This document shows positions 8,420 through 16,747 of a stretch of 64,000 bases of DNA, in pieces (position 1 is the stretch's first letter; every line of letters begins with the position of its first letter). The notes under the pieces are model-generated. The model was given only the letters and a program-made list of their open reading frames with translations, searched no databases and had not been told where the DNA came from. A program made the position numbers and the translations under genes. Origin of the DNA: Falsiroseomonas sp051433195 (GTDB taxonomy: Bacteria; Pseudomonadota; Alphaproteobacteria; Acetobacterales; Acetobacteraceae); contig NZ_JBHMFT010000002.1 of assembly GCF_051433195.1 (NCBI RefSeq), forward strand, positions 186,001-250,000, in the 5' to 3' direction.

Positions 8420-9376
8420 TCAGACGACCCCTGCGCGGCCCATTTCCAGAAACTTCTCGCGACGACGGGCGCGGAGCGTCGCGCCATCCAGCGCCAGCAG
8501 CGGCTCCAGGCTGTCGGAGATCTGGCGGGACACGGCGGCCAGCATGGCGGGGTGGTCGCGATGCGCACCGCCTAGCGGCTCCGCGATCACGGCATCCACC
8601 AGGGCCAGCTTGCGCAGGTCCTCCGCCGTCAGGCGCAGCGCCTCGGCGGCGGTGGCGGCCTGGGCGGCGTCGCGCCACAGGATGCTGGCGCAGCCTTCCG
8701 GGGAGATGACGGAGTAGATGGAATGCTCCAGCATCAGGATGCGGTCGGCCGCCGCCAGCGCGATGGCGCCGCCCGATCCACCCTCGCCGATGATGGTGGC
8801 GATGAAGGGCACGGGGGCGTCGAGGCCGGCCTCGATGGCGCGGGCGATGGCTTCCGCCTGGCCACGCGCCTCCGCCTCGATGCCCGGGAAGGCGCCGGCG
8901 GTGTCGACGAAGGACAGGATGGGCAGGCCGAAGCGGCCGGCGAGTTCCATCAGGCGGCGTGCCTTGCGGTAGCCCTCCGGCCGCGCCATGCCGAAATTGT
9001 GCTTCACGCGGCTTTCGGTGTCGTGGCCGCGCTCCGTCCCGATGACCATGACGGCACGACCGCGGAACCGCCCCATGCCCCCGGTCACCGCCAGATCGTC
9101 CGCGAAGGCGCGGTCGCCGGCCAGCGGCAGAAAATCCTCGATCAGGCCGGCGATGTAGTCGGAGGTGTGCGGCCGTTCCGGGTGGCGGGCGATCTGCGCC
9201 TTCTGCCAGGGGGTCAGCTTGGCGTAGGTGGCCAGCAGCAGCTTGTGCGCCTTGTCGCGCAGCTTGCCGACCTCCTCGGCCACGTCGATGCCGCCGGCGT
9301 CCGTGGTACGGCGCAGCTCCTCGATCTTGCCTTCGAGTTCGGCGATGGGTTTTTCGAAATCCAGGAATTGGCGCAT
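8420..9376 (-). CDS. accA: Acetyl-CoA carboxylase carboxyltransferase subunit alpha
   Basis: A 318-residue protein, the normal AccA length. It starts MRQFLDFEKPIAELEGKIEEL, the standard AccA N-terminal helix, and contains the biotin/CoA-site signature IIGEGGSGGAIALA (about 203-216) and the preceding PILSFVDTAGAFPGI. Together with AccD it transfers the carboxyl group from carboxybiotin to acetyl-CoA, giving malonyl-CoA for fatty acid synthesis in the cytosol. As is usual in bacteria, accD is not adjacent. Divergent from the PAS chemoreceptor, with about 110 bases between. Confidence 0.97.
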   Translation of the reverse strand: MRQFLDFEKPIAELEGKIEELRRTTDAGGIDVAEEVGKLRDKAHKLLLATYAKLTPWQKAQIARHPERPHTSDYIAGLIEDFLPLAGDRAFADDLAVTGGMGRFRGRAVMVIGTERGHDTESRVKHNFGMARPEGYRKARRLMELAGRFGLPILSFVDTAGAFPGIEAEARGQAEAIARAIEAGLDAPVPFIATIIGEGGSGGAIALAAADRILMLEHSIYSVISPEGCASILWRDAAQAATAAEALRLTAEDLRKLALVDAVIAEPLGGAHRDHPAMLAAVSRQISDSLEPLLALDGATLRARRREKFLEMGRAGVV

Positions 9377-9486
9377 GGCGCAGGCGGGTTAGCCGAATTT
9401 GGCCGGGGAGGTAAGGGCGCCGCGCCTTAAGCCTTGCGAAACCGCCGCAGCCCATACTGTGCCATCACCCAGGAAAGCCCCAGCGA

Positions 9487-10773
9487 ATGTCGTTATTCCA
9501 ACGCGGTTCGAAGGACCTCGCCATCAAGGCGGAGTGGCTGGACACGCTGTCGAGCCATGCGGGCGTGGGCCTGTGGGACGCGATCCTGCATGAGGGCGAC
9601 CCGATGCACCCGCAGGCGCGCTGGACCTGGTCGGCGGAGTTCCGCCGGCTGTGCGGCTTCGGCAGCGCCGCGGAGTTCCCCGACAAGGTGCAATCCTGGT
9701 CCGACCGCCTGCACCCGGAGGATGTGGAGAAGACCTTCGCGGCCTTCGGCGGATCGCTGGCCAGCGGCAAGGTGTATGACACCACCTACCGCCTGAAGGT
9801 GAAGGACGGCAGCTACCGCTGGTTCCGCGCCACCGGCGGCGTCATCCAGGATGCCAACGGCAAGGCCCGCCGCGCCTGCGGGTCGCTGGTCGACATCGAC
9901 GCCGCGATGAAGGCGGAGGCCACCAACAAGGCCACGCTGCACCGCATCGCCGAGAGCTTCGAGACCGAGGTGCTGGCCCTGGTCGCGCAGGTGGCGACCG
10001 GCACCAGCCGGCTGGAACAGGATGCCCAGGCGATGAACGCCGCCGCGGCCCGGACCCTGGACCAGACCGGCAGCGTCGCCTCCGCCGCCACGCTGACCAG
10101 CGGCAATGTGCGGTCCGTCGCCGAGACGACGGAGCAGGTGACGGCCTCGATCCAGGAGATCGGCAGCCAGGTGGTGCGCTCCACCGGCGCCACGCAATCC
10201 GCCACCGAGCAGGCGCGTGGCGCGACGGTGGTGGTGGAAAGCCTGATCGGCGACGTGCGGCGCATCGGCGACGTGGTGAAGCTGATCTCGGACATCGCCG
10301 GCCAGACCAACCTGCTGGCGCTGAACGCGACCATCGAGGCCGCGCGGGCCGGCGAGGCCGGCAAGGGCTTCGCGGTGGTCGCCAGCGAGGTGAAGACCCT
10401 GGCGGCACAGACCGCCAAGGCGACGGAGGACATCACCACCCGCATCAACGCCGTGCAGGCGGCCACCGACAGCGTGGCGAAGGCCATCCAGCAGGTTGCC
10501 GCCACCATCGTGAACCTGAACGAGAGCGCCGCCGCCATCGCCGCGGCGGTGGAGGAACAGGGCGCCTCGACGCGGGAGATCGCGCGCAGCGTGCAGCAGG
10601 CGGCGCAGGGCACGGACGACGTCTCGGCCAGCATCGCCACGGTGAACGCCGCGGCGCGGGAAACCGGCACGGTGTCCGGCCGGATCATGGGCGATGCGCG
10701 GGACCTGTCCGGCCAGGCCGGCAAGCTGCGAGACCAGGTGCATGGCTTCCTCGGCCGGATCAAGGCCGCCTGA
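9487..10773 (+). CDS. Soluble methyl-accepting chemotaxis protein with PAS sensor
   Basis: A 428-residue chemoreceptor with no membrane segment. Residues about 18-135 form a PAS_3-type domain, with WTWSAEFRRLCGF, DRLHPEDVEKT and DGSYRWFRATGG. Residues about 150-425 form a long MCP signalling coiled coil with the conserved tip sequence NLLALNATIEAARAGEAG. The tip binds CheA/CheW; without membrane anchors, the receptor should sense an intracellular cue such as redox state or a bound cofactor. It is convergent with, and only 3 bases from, the lipoprotein gene 10777-11262. Confidence 0.92.
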   Translation: MSLFQRGSKDLAIKAEWLDTLSSHAGVGLWDAILHEGDPMHPQARWTWSAEFRRLCGFGSAAEFPDKVQSWSDRLHPEDVEKTFAAFGGSLASGKVYDTTYRLKVKDGSYRWFRATGGVIQDANGKARRACGSLVDIDAAMKAEATNKATLHRIAESFETEVLALVAQVATGTSRLEQDAQAMNAAAARTLDQTGSVASAATLTSGNVRSVAETTEQVTASIQEIGSQVVRSTGATQSATEQARGATVVVESLIGDVRRIGDVVKLISDIAGQTNLLALNATIEAARAGEAGKGFAVVASEVKTLAAQTAKATEDITTRINAVQAATDSVAKAIQQVAATIVNLNESAAAIAAAVEEQGASTREIARSVQQAAQGTDDVSASIATVNAAARETGTVSGRIMGDARDLSGQAGKLRDQVHGFLGRIKAA

Positions 10774-10776
10774 GCG

Positions 10777-11262
10777 CTACTGCAACGCGCCCCAGCGCGC
10801 CGTCGCCGGCTCCGCCGCGGCCCGTTTCCAGCCCGCCTGCTGCCGGCAGGCGGTGGTGAGGAACCATTGGCGCGGTGCCGCCGAGGTGTTGTCCTCGGCG
10901 ACCGAAAAAGCGGCCTCCCGGCATTCCGCCAGGGCATTGTCCAGCCGCCGGACCAGCCGCACCTCGCCCTGCTGGTTGCCGATCGGGATGGCGTGGCGGA
11001 TCTGCCAGGGGCGGACTTCGCCTGGCTCCAGGCCGCCGATCACGGAGGCCAGCGCGTCCTGTTCGGCCTGCTGCCGGCGCTTCATCACCTCGTCCACCCC
11101 GGCCGAGACCGCGGCCCGCACGCTGATGCCGACGGCGTAGCCCACCGCCGGGTTGCTGCTCACCAGCGCCGCGCCGCCGCCGGCCACGGCGCCACTGATA
11201 TCCGCCACCTGGCCGCAACCGGCCAGCGCCAGGGCCAGGCCGGCCGGCAGGCACCACCTCAC
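10777..11262 (-). CDS. Small lipoprotein, second of a tandem pair
   Basis: A 161-residue lipoprotein starting MRWCLPAGLALALAGCGQ, with a lipobox LAGC at about residues 13-16. A GTG start at 11262 overlaps the TGA of the upstream gene (GTGA), which implies coupled translation. A short glycine/alanine-rich segment is followed by a domain ending AEPATARWGALQ, nearly the same ending as its neighbour (AEPATERWGALQ). It is thus a paralogue of that gene. Predicted to be anchored in the outer membrane or the periplasmic face of the inner membrane. No function recognised. Confidence 0.75.
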   Translation of the reverse strand: MRWCLPAGLALALAGCGQVADISGAVAGGGAALVSSNPAVGYAVGISVRAAVSAGVDEVMKRRQQAEQDALASVIGGLEPGEVRPWQIRHAIPIGNQQGEVRLVRRLDNALAECREAAFSVAEDNTSAAPRQWFLTTACRQQAGWKRAAAEPATARWGALQ

Positions 11263-11783
11263 TGCAGCGCGCCCCAGCGTTCCGTCGCCGGCTCGGCGGT
11301 GGCCCAGCGCCAGGTCGTGCCGTCCTGGCAGATGGTGGCGGTGTAGAAGGCGCGGGCGGCGGCGGTGGCACCGCGTGCCGGCGGCACCTCGACGGAGAAT
11401 ACGATTTCCTTGCAGCGCAGTCCGCCGGCCTCGATCAGCCGCGCGACCGTCACCTCTCCGGCCTCGTCCGGGTGGATGGGGACGCGATAGCCGACCTTCC
11501 AGGGCGCGACGCCGCCCGGCGCCAGCGGGCCGGCGGCGGCGGCCACCGCCAGTTGCGCGTCCCGCTGCGCCTCGCGCTGGGCGTACTGCACGCCGGCGCG
11601 GGTGGCGGCCTGCACGCCGAGGCCGATGCCGGTGGTGGCCGCGGCACCGGCGCCCACCGCATTGGCCAGGCTGGCGCCGCCGATACCCGCCGCGGCGCTG
11701 CTGCCTTCCGACAGCAGGGCGCCGCAGCCGGGCAGGGCAAGGGCGGCGGTCAGCAGAAGCGGGAGGATTGTTACCGGGGTCAT
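11259..11783 (-). CDS. Small lipoprotein, first of a tandem pair
   Basis: A 174-residue lipoprotein beginning MTPVTILPLLLTAALALPGC, lipobox LPGC at residues 17-20. A Gly/Ala-rich stretch with glycine-zipper character (GGASLANAVGAGAAATTGIG, about 34-53) precedes a beta-rich domain with ICQDGTTWRWATAEP near the end. Glycine-zipper lipoproteins are common in the alphaproteobacterial outer membrane. It is followed by its paralogue with a 4-base overlap. The pair arose by duplication; no binding partner or function can be deduced. Confidence 0.78.
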   Translation of the reverse strand: MTPVTILPLLLTAALALPGCGALLSEGSSAAAGIGGASLANAVGAGAAATTGIGLGVQAATRAGVQYAQREAQRDAQLAVAAAAGPLAPGGVAPWKVGYRVPIHPDEAGEVTVARLIEAGGLRCKEIVFSVEVPPARGATAAARAFYTATICQDGTTWRWATAEPATERWGALQ

Positions 11784-11851
11784 GCATGCCGGATGGAGGA
11801 ACCCACCCGCATCCGCAACCCTGGGTCGTGGACCGGAATGTTGGCCCTGGG

Positions 11852-12760
11852 TTACGGCAGCATGATGGGTGTCAGCCCGTGCCGCTGCGCCGACCGCGCC
11901 AGGCTGCCGTCGACGCGTGTGCTTTCGAGGAAGGCGTTGACCTCGTTCAGCCAGGCCTGGTCGCCGCGCGGCACCGCATAGGCATACAGCGTGTCGCCGA
12001 ACCGCCGGGGCGGCTCGATGACGCGGGCCCAGTCATGCATCAGCACCATGCGCCGGGTGTAGGGGAAGTCCGACATGAACACGTCGGCGCGGCCGGACAG
12101 GATTTCGCTCTCGCGGGTCCGCGGCGGCACCACCACCATCAACTCGGCCTGCCGCAGGGTTTCGCGCATCAGCGGCTCCATCACCGTCCCGGCCGCCACC
12201 GCCACCACGGTCCCCGGGCTGTCGATGTCCGCCCAGCTCTGGATGCGGGTATTGGTGCGGGTGGTCACGGCATAGGTGCCGCTGGCCATGTAGGGCTTGG
12301 AGAAGGCGACGCGCAGCGCCCGCGCCGGGGTGATGCCGACGCCCATCATGGCGATGTCGCATGAGCCATCCTCGACGCGGTCGAGGAATTCCCCGAAATT
12401 GGTCTCGACGAAGCGCAGCCGCACCTGCAGCCGGCTGGCCAGGGCGCGGGCCATGTCGATGTCGAGCCCTTCCATCTCGTTGTTGCGCGGGTTGCGGTAG
12501 GAAATCGCGAAGTAGTCCGGCCAGATGCAGGCCAGCAGGGCGCCGCGGCCGCGGATGGCGGACAGGCGGTCAGCGGTCGCGGCGCGGGCCTGGGCCTCGG
12601 CGGAGGCCCGCGCATCACCCGTGGCGGACTGGGCCATCTGCCACCCCGGACGCGCCTCAATACGTTCCGGTAACAAAACATCAGCCCGGACTGCGTTACG
12701 GGGCTCGCAAAATAAGACGGAAAAGCCGATAAGAGCCGTCGCAAAGATGGTCCCACGCAT
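11852..12760 (-). CDS. Periplasmic solute-binding protein, family 3
   Basis: A 302-residue secreted binding protein. The N-terminal MRGTIFATALIGFSVLFCEP is a signal peptide. The SBP_bac_3 core begins near residue 70, with RGALLACIWPDYFAISYRNP, the GLDIDMARALASRL motif and CDIAMMGVGITPARA. Such proteins usually feed amino acids to ABC permeases, but no permease gene is nearby. The partner is instead a divergent hybrid histidine kinase whose start overlaps this gene's by 14 bases, so the protein may be a periplasmic ligand receptor for signalling. The start at 12760 is chosen for its signal peptide. Confidence 0.85.
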   Translation of the reverse strand: MRGTIFATALIGFSVLFCEPRNAVRADVLLPERIEARPGWQMAQSATGDARASAEAQARAATADRLSAIRGRGALLACIWPDYFAISYRNPRNNEMEGLDIDMARALASRLQVRLRFVETNFGEFLDRVEDGSCDIAMMGVGITPARALRVAFSKPYMASGTYAVTTRTNTRIQSWADIDSPGTVVAVAAGTVMEPLMRETLRQAELMVVVPPRTRESEILSGRADVFMSDFPYTRRMVLMHDWARVIEPPRRFGDTLYAYAVPRGDQAWLNEVNAFLESTRVDGSLARSAQRHGLTPIMLP

Positions 12761-15446
12761 CACACAACTCCGATTCGCCCTGCGGCGGTCTCTCGGCCTC
12801 GGCGCCCCGCGCCCGTCGGAGCCGCGGCCCTGGCTGCTGTTCGCGGCCGCGGTCGGCCTGGTCGCTCTCTGCCTCATCGGCATCTACAGCATCCTGATGC
12901 ACCGGGGCCAGCAGGACGCCATATCAGATGCGGAACGTTTGACCCAGGGTGTGGCGAGCGGCCTGGCGGACCAGTTGACCCGCGCGCTGCAGACCGTGGA
13001 CCTGGTGCTGCTGGATGCCTCCGACCGCCTGGCGGAGATGGAACCGTCGCAGGTCATGCGGCAGACCTCCACCCGGATCCGCGACGTGCCGCAGATGCGG
13101 GCGCTGCTGGTGGTGGATGCGCAGGGCTTCATCGTCGCCAGTTCCGCCGATGGGCTGCGGGAGGCTTCGGTCGCCGACCGCGAATGGTTCCGCCTGCTGC
13201 GCTTCGGCGGGCAGGCGGTGCGGCTGGGCGCGCCGGAAGCCGGGCGCTACCTCGGGCCCGCCGGACGCCTCGTCAGCCAGGCCGGCGGGCTGTACGCCAT
13301 TCCCTATGCGCGGGCGCTGCGCGGGTCGCGCGGCGAATTCCAGGGCGCCGTCGTCGCCATCCTGAACCCCGACTACCTGGTGGGCGTCGCCCGCCGCCAC
13401 GCCGACGCCTTCGAGGCGGTGATCCGCATCCATTCCTTCCAGGGGCTGCTGCTGGCGCGTTCGGATGGAAGGGTGACCGGCATCGGGGAGCTGAATGCCT
13501 CCTCCTGGATCTTCCGGGACTTCCTGCCGCGGCACGAAAGCGGCACCTGGGCCGGCATCGACCAGGACCGGGCGGAGATCATCGCCTCCTTCGCCGTCAC
13601 GCGGCAGGGCAACTTCGTCGTCGAATCGGCGCGGAACCGGGAGGATGCGCTGGCGGGCGCCCACCGGCTCGGCGCGCTGCTGGCCGCCGGCGTCGCCGCC
13701 GCCGCGGTGGTGACGCTGGTGGCGCTGTGGCTGCTGGTGCGGCAGGCGGAGGCGCTGAAGCTGCAGGGCCAGCGGCTGGCGGAGAGCGAGCGCCTGGCCG
13801 TCGCCGCATCCCGCGCCAAGGAGGATTTCCTGGCCTCGATGAGCCATGAGATCCGCACGCCGATGAACGGCGTGATCGGCATGACCGGGCTGCTGCTGGA
13901 CACCAGGCTGGACAGCCTGCAACGCCGCTATGCCGAGACCATCCAGGGCTCCGCGGAGCACCTGATGATGGTGCTGAACGACATCCTGGACTTCTCCAAG
14001 CTGGAAGCCGGCGCGCTGCAACTGGAAGCCGCGCCCTTCAACATCGAGGCCGAGATCGCGACGATCGTCGAGCTGTTCGCGCCGCGCGCCGCCGCCAAGG
14101 GGGTGGAGCTGGTCTGCGCCCTGTCAGCCGACTTGCCGGTGCGGGTGGTGGGCGACCCCGGCCGCATCCGCCAGATGCTGTTCAACCTGGTCGGCAACGC
14201 CGTGAAGTTCACCGAGACCGGCTGGATCCAGGTCGCCATCTCGGTGGAGGCGGAGCTGGACTACTGGCGGCTGCGCGTCTCCGTCTCCGACACCGGGATC
14301 GGGCTGGAGCGGGACAAGATCCCGATGCTGTTCGAACGCTTCACCCAGGCCGATGCCTCGATCCGCCGGAGATACGGCGGCACCGGCCTTGGCCTCGCCA
14401 TCTGCCGGCGGCTGGCGGAGGAGATGGGTGGCGGGATCGAGGCGGTGCCGCGGCTGGCCGGGGTGCGCAACGGCGGCGGCAGCGTGTTCCGCTTCACCGT
14501 GAAGATCGGCCGCGTGGAAGGCGAGCCACAGGGGCTTGCGGGCCTCGAGGGCCGCCGGGTGCTGGTGGTGGACGACCTGCCGCTGAACCGGGAGATCCTG
14601 GTGCGGCAGCTGGCCGGCATGGGGGCGGAGGCGGCCGCGGTGTCCGATGGCGGCACCGCGCTGGCCGCGCTGCGCGCCGCCGCGGCGCAGGGAAGGCCCT
14701 TCGAGGCGGCGGTCCTCGATGGACAATTGCCGGATGGCGACGGCCTGGCCCTGGCCCGCCGCATCCGCCAGGAATGGGACGCCTTCGGCCGCCCCCGCCT
14801 GCTGCTCTGCGCCTCCGGTTCCGCCGACCCTCGGGAGATCCAGGGGCAGGTGTCCGGTGGAACGTCGGGTGGTGGGACCCGCGGCCATGTCGAGGGCGGC
14901 CAGGGCGTGCTGGATGGCCTCCTGCTCAAGCCCGCCTTGCCGACCCGGCTGCGCGATGCGCTGCTGACGGCGCTGGCCGAGCGGCAGGAGATCGCGGCGC
15001 CGCAGCCGGTCGCGACGCCGATGCCTGTGGCTGTTGCGTCGGCCGTCGCGTCGGGCCCGCAGATCCGCATCCTGCTGGTGGAGGACAACCCGACCAACCA
15101 GCTGGTGATGCGCACCATCCTGGCCCGCGCCGGGGCGGCGGTGGATGTCGCCGGCGACGGCGCCCAGGCGGTCTCCGCCGCGCGGGGCGCCCTGTACGAC
15201 TTCATCCTGATGGATCTGCAGATGCCGGTGATGGACGGGCTGGAGGCCACGCGCGGCATCCGCGGCCAGCCCGGCCCCAACCGCCGCACCCACATCATCG
15301 GCCTGACCGCCGCCGTCGGCCCGGAGTTCGAGCGGCAGTGCCGGGAGGCCGGGATGGACGACTACCTCGGCAAGCCGGTGCAGCGCGACACGCTGCTGCG
15401 CAAGCTCGGCCTCGTCATGCCGGCCGCCGGAACCCGCGCCGCCTGA
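12747..15446 (+). CDS. Hybrid sensor histidine kinase with two receiver domains
   Basis: An 899-residue inner-membrane kinase. TM1 spans about 29-51 and TM2 about 309-331; the 257 residues between form a periplasmic PDC/dCache-like sensor. The HisKA phospho-acceptor is H367 in SMSHEIRTPMNGVIG. HATPase boxes are GNAVKFTE (N-box), SDTGIGL (G1) and GTGLGLAICRRL (G2). The first receiver has VLVVDD and D658 in VLDGQLPDGDG; the second, ILLVEDN and D823 in LMDLQMPVMDG. No Hpt or output domain is present, so phosphate probably passes to a separate Hpt or regulator. The start at 12747 overlaps the divergent binding-protein gene; its ribosome site is weak, so an alternative start is possible. Confidence 0.9.
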   Translation: MVPRITQLRFALRRSLGLGAPRPSEPRPWLLFAAAVGLVALCLIGIYSILMHRGQQDAISDAERLTQGVASGLADQLTRALQTVDLVLLDASDRLAEMEPSQVMRQTSTRIRDVPQMRALLVVDAQGFIVASSADGLREASVADREWFRLLRFGGQAVRLGAPEAGRYLGPAGRLVSQAGGLYAIPYARALRGSRGEFQGAVVAILNPDYLVGVARRHADAFEAVIRIHSFQGLLLARSDGRVTGIGELNASSWIFRDFLPRHESGTWAGIDQDRAEIIASFAVTRQGNFVVESARNREDALAGAHRLGALLAAGVAAAAVVTLVALWLLVRQAEALKLQGQRLAESERLAVAASRAKEDFLASMSHEIRTPMNGVIGMTGLLLDTRLDSLQRRYAETIQGSAEHLMMVLNDILDFSKLEAGALQLEAAPFNIEAEIATIVELFAPRAAAKGVELVCALSADLPVRVVGDPGRIRQMLFNLVGNAVKFTETGWIQVAISVEAELDYWRLRVSVSDTGIGLERDKIPMLFERFTQADASIRRRYGGTGLGLAICRRLAEEMGGGIEAVPRLAGVRNGGGSVFRFTVKIGRVEGEPQGLAGLEGRRVLVVDDLPLNREILVRQLAGMGAEAAAVSDGGTALAALRAAAAQGRPFEAAVLDGQLPDGDGLALARRIRQEWDAFGRPRLLLCASGSADPREIQGQVSGGTSGGGTRGHVEGGQGVLDGLLLKPALPTRLRDALLTALAERQEIAAPQPVATPMPVAVASAVASGPQIRILLVEDNPTNQLVMRTILARAGAAVDVAGDGAQAVSAARGALYDFILMDLQMPVMDGLEATRGIRGQPGPNRRTHIIGLTAAVGPEFERQCREAGMDDYLGKPVQRDTLLRKLGLVMPAAGTRAA

Positions 15447-15471
15447 GGCGGCCGGGGTGGCGGTGCCTCAG
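15443..15471. terminator. Inverted repeat over both stop codons of a convergent pair
   Basis: CTGAGGC and GCCTCAG form a 7-bp stem with a 15-base loop. It covers the stop of the histidine kinase and the stop of the AbrB permease. A possible bidirectional terminator without a T-run; evidence is the inverted repeat alone. Confidence 0.3.
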
Positions 15472-16544
15472 CGGTCCAGGCCTACCTTCTCCGCCAGCCG
15501 CCAGACCGGCCCGACCAGCAGGTTGCAGGCGACGGTGCGGACCAGGTGGAAGCCGAGCACCAGCGGCACGGCGAAGCCCAGCGCCTTGGCCGTGATCGTC
15601 ATCTCCGGCATTCCGCCCGGCGCCATGCCGAGCACCACCGCCATCAGCGGCAGGCCGGACACCCAGGCGAGCCCCGCGGCCAGCCCCGCCAGCAGCGCCG
15701 AGAGCAGGAAGGTGGAGGCGACTGAGGCCAGGGCGAGGCGCCGCGAGGTCAGCAGGAAGCGCCGGCTCATCCGCGCGCCGAGGCCTGCGCCCATGCCGAC
15801 CTGCGCCGCATCGATCATCCAGAGCGGCACGCCGGAGGGCAGCGCACCGAAGGCGGACAGTGCGATGACCAGCGCGCAGGGGCCGAGCATCCAGGGGTTC
15901 GCCAGGTCCAGCCGCCGGATCAGCAGCGCCGCGCCGAGCCCGGCCACGGCCATCAGCGCCAGGCCCGGCAGGTGGACGGGCGGCCGTTCGGCGAAGAAGG
16001 CGTCGGTGCCGCCGGCGAGATGAGGTGCCAATACCGGGGCGAGCCAGGTGACCAGCGGCGGGAAGATCACCACCACCACCATCACGCGGATGGTCTGTGC
16101 CAGTGTCACCGCCGGCACGGACACGCCGGCGCGCTGCGCCAGCACCACCATGACGATGATGCCGCCGGGCACGGCGGAGAAGTAGCCGGTGCGCGGGTCG
16201 GTCCCGGCCATGCGGGCGAAGGCCCGCGCCACCAGCGCGCCGACGATGATGCTGACCACCGCCGCCACCACCAGCCAGGGCAGCGCCCAGGCCAGCGCCT
16301 CCAGCACCGGGGAGGTGAAGGTCTGGCCGAGCCCGAGGCCGAGCGCCAGCAGCGCCACCGGCCGCACCGCCGGCGCCACCGCGGCGCGTTCCTGCCAGGC
16401 CAGCACGCCGGTCGCCGCCATGGCGCCCAGCATCCAGGGCAGCGGGATGTGCAGCAACCAGGCGAGGGCGCCGCCCGCTGTGGCGACGACCGCCGTCAGA
16501 AAATAGGCGGCGAGGCTGGGGGAGGGTGAGGTTGCGCTCGACAC
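15468..16544 (-). CDS. AbrB family permease (former 'ammonia monooxygenase')
   Basis: A 358-residue, very hydrophobic protein of about ten membrane segments belonging to the AbrB/PF05145 family. It has the duplicated pattern of the family: HIPLPWMLGAMAATG in the first half and LANPWMLGPCALVIALSAFG in the second, plus YFSAVPGGIIVMV and MAPGGMPEMTITAK glycine-rich loops. The family was once labelled ammonia monooxygenase without evidence; E. coli AbrB is linked to aidB regulation. Probably an inner-membrane transporter of unknown substrate. Convergent with the hybrid kinase. Confidence 0.88.
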   Translation of the reverse strand: MSSATSPSPSLAAYFLTAVVATAGGALAWLLHIPLPWMLGAMAATGVLAWQERAAVAPAVRPVALLALGLGLGQTFTSPVLEALAWALPWLVVAAVVSIIVGALVARAFARMAGTDPRTGYFSAVPGGIIVMVVLAQRAGVSVPAVTLAQTIRVMVVVVIFPPLVTWLAPVLAPHLAGGTDAFFAERPPVHLPGLALMAVAGLGAALLIRRLDLANPWMLGPCALVIALSAFGALPSGVPLWMIDAAQVGMGAGLGARMSRRFLLTSRRLALASVASTFLLSALLAGLAAGLAWVSGLPLMAVVLGMAPGGMPEMTITAKALGFAVPLVLGFHLVRTVACNLLVGPVWRLAEKVGLDR

Positions 16545-16747
16545 GGCCCGGATTTCTTGTGCACCACAGCATCCGCCCGGGGGCGGCCCGGGTCAAATGC
16601 GGGACGGTGCGGGTAGCGGGCCGCCGCACCCACGCGGCCGTCCTCCACGGCAGGCTCCGGCTTCAGCCTTTCTCAATCAGCAGGCCCCTAATCTCCGCCT
16701 GTCGCCCCGTTCCGGACCGGAGGCGCATCGGCGGCGAGGAAAATCCC

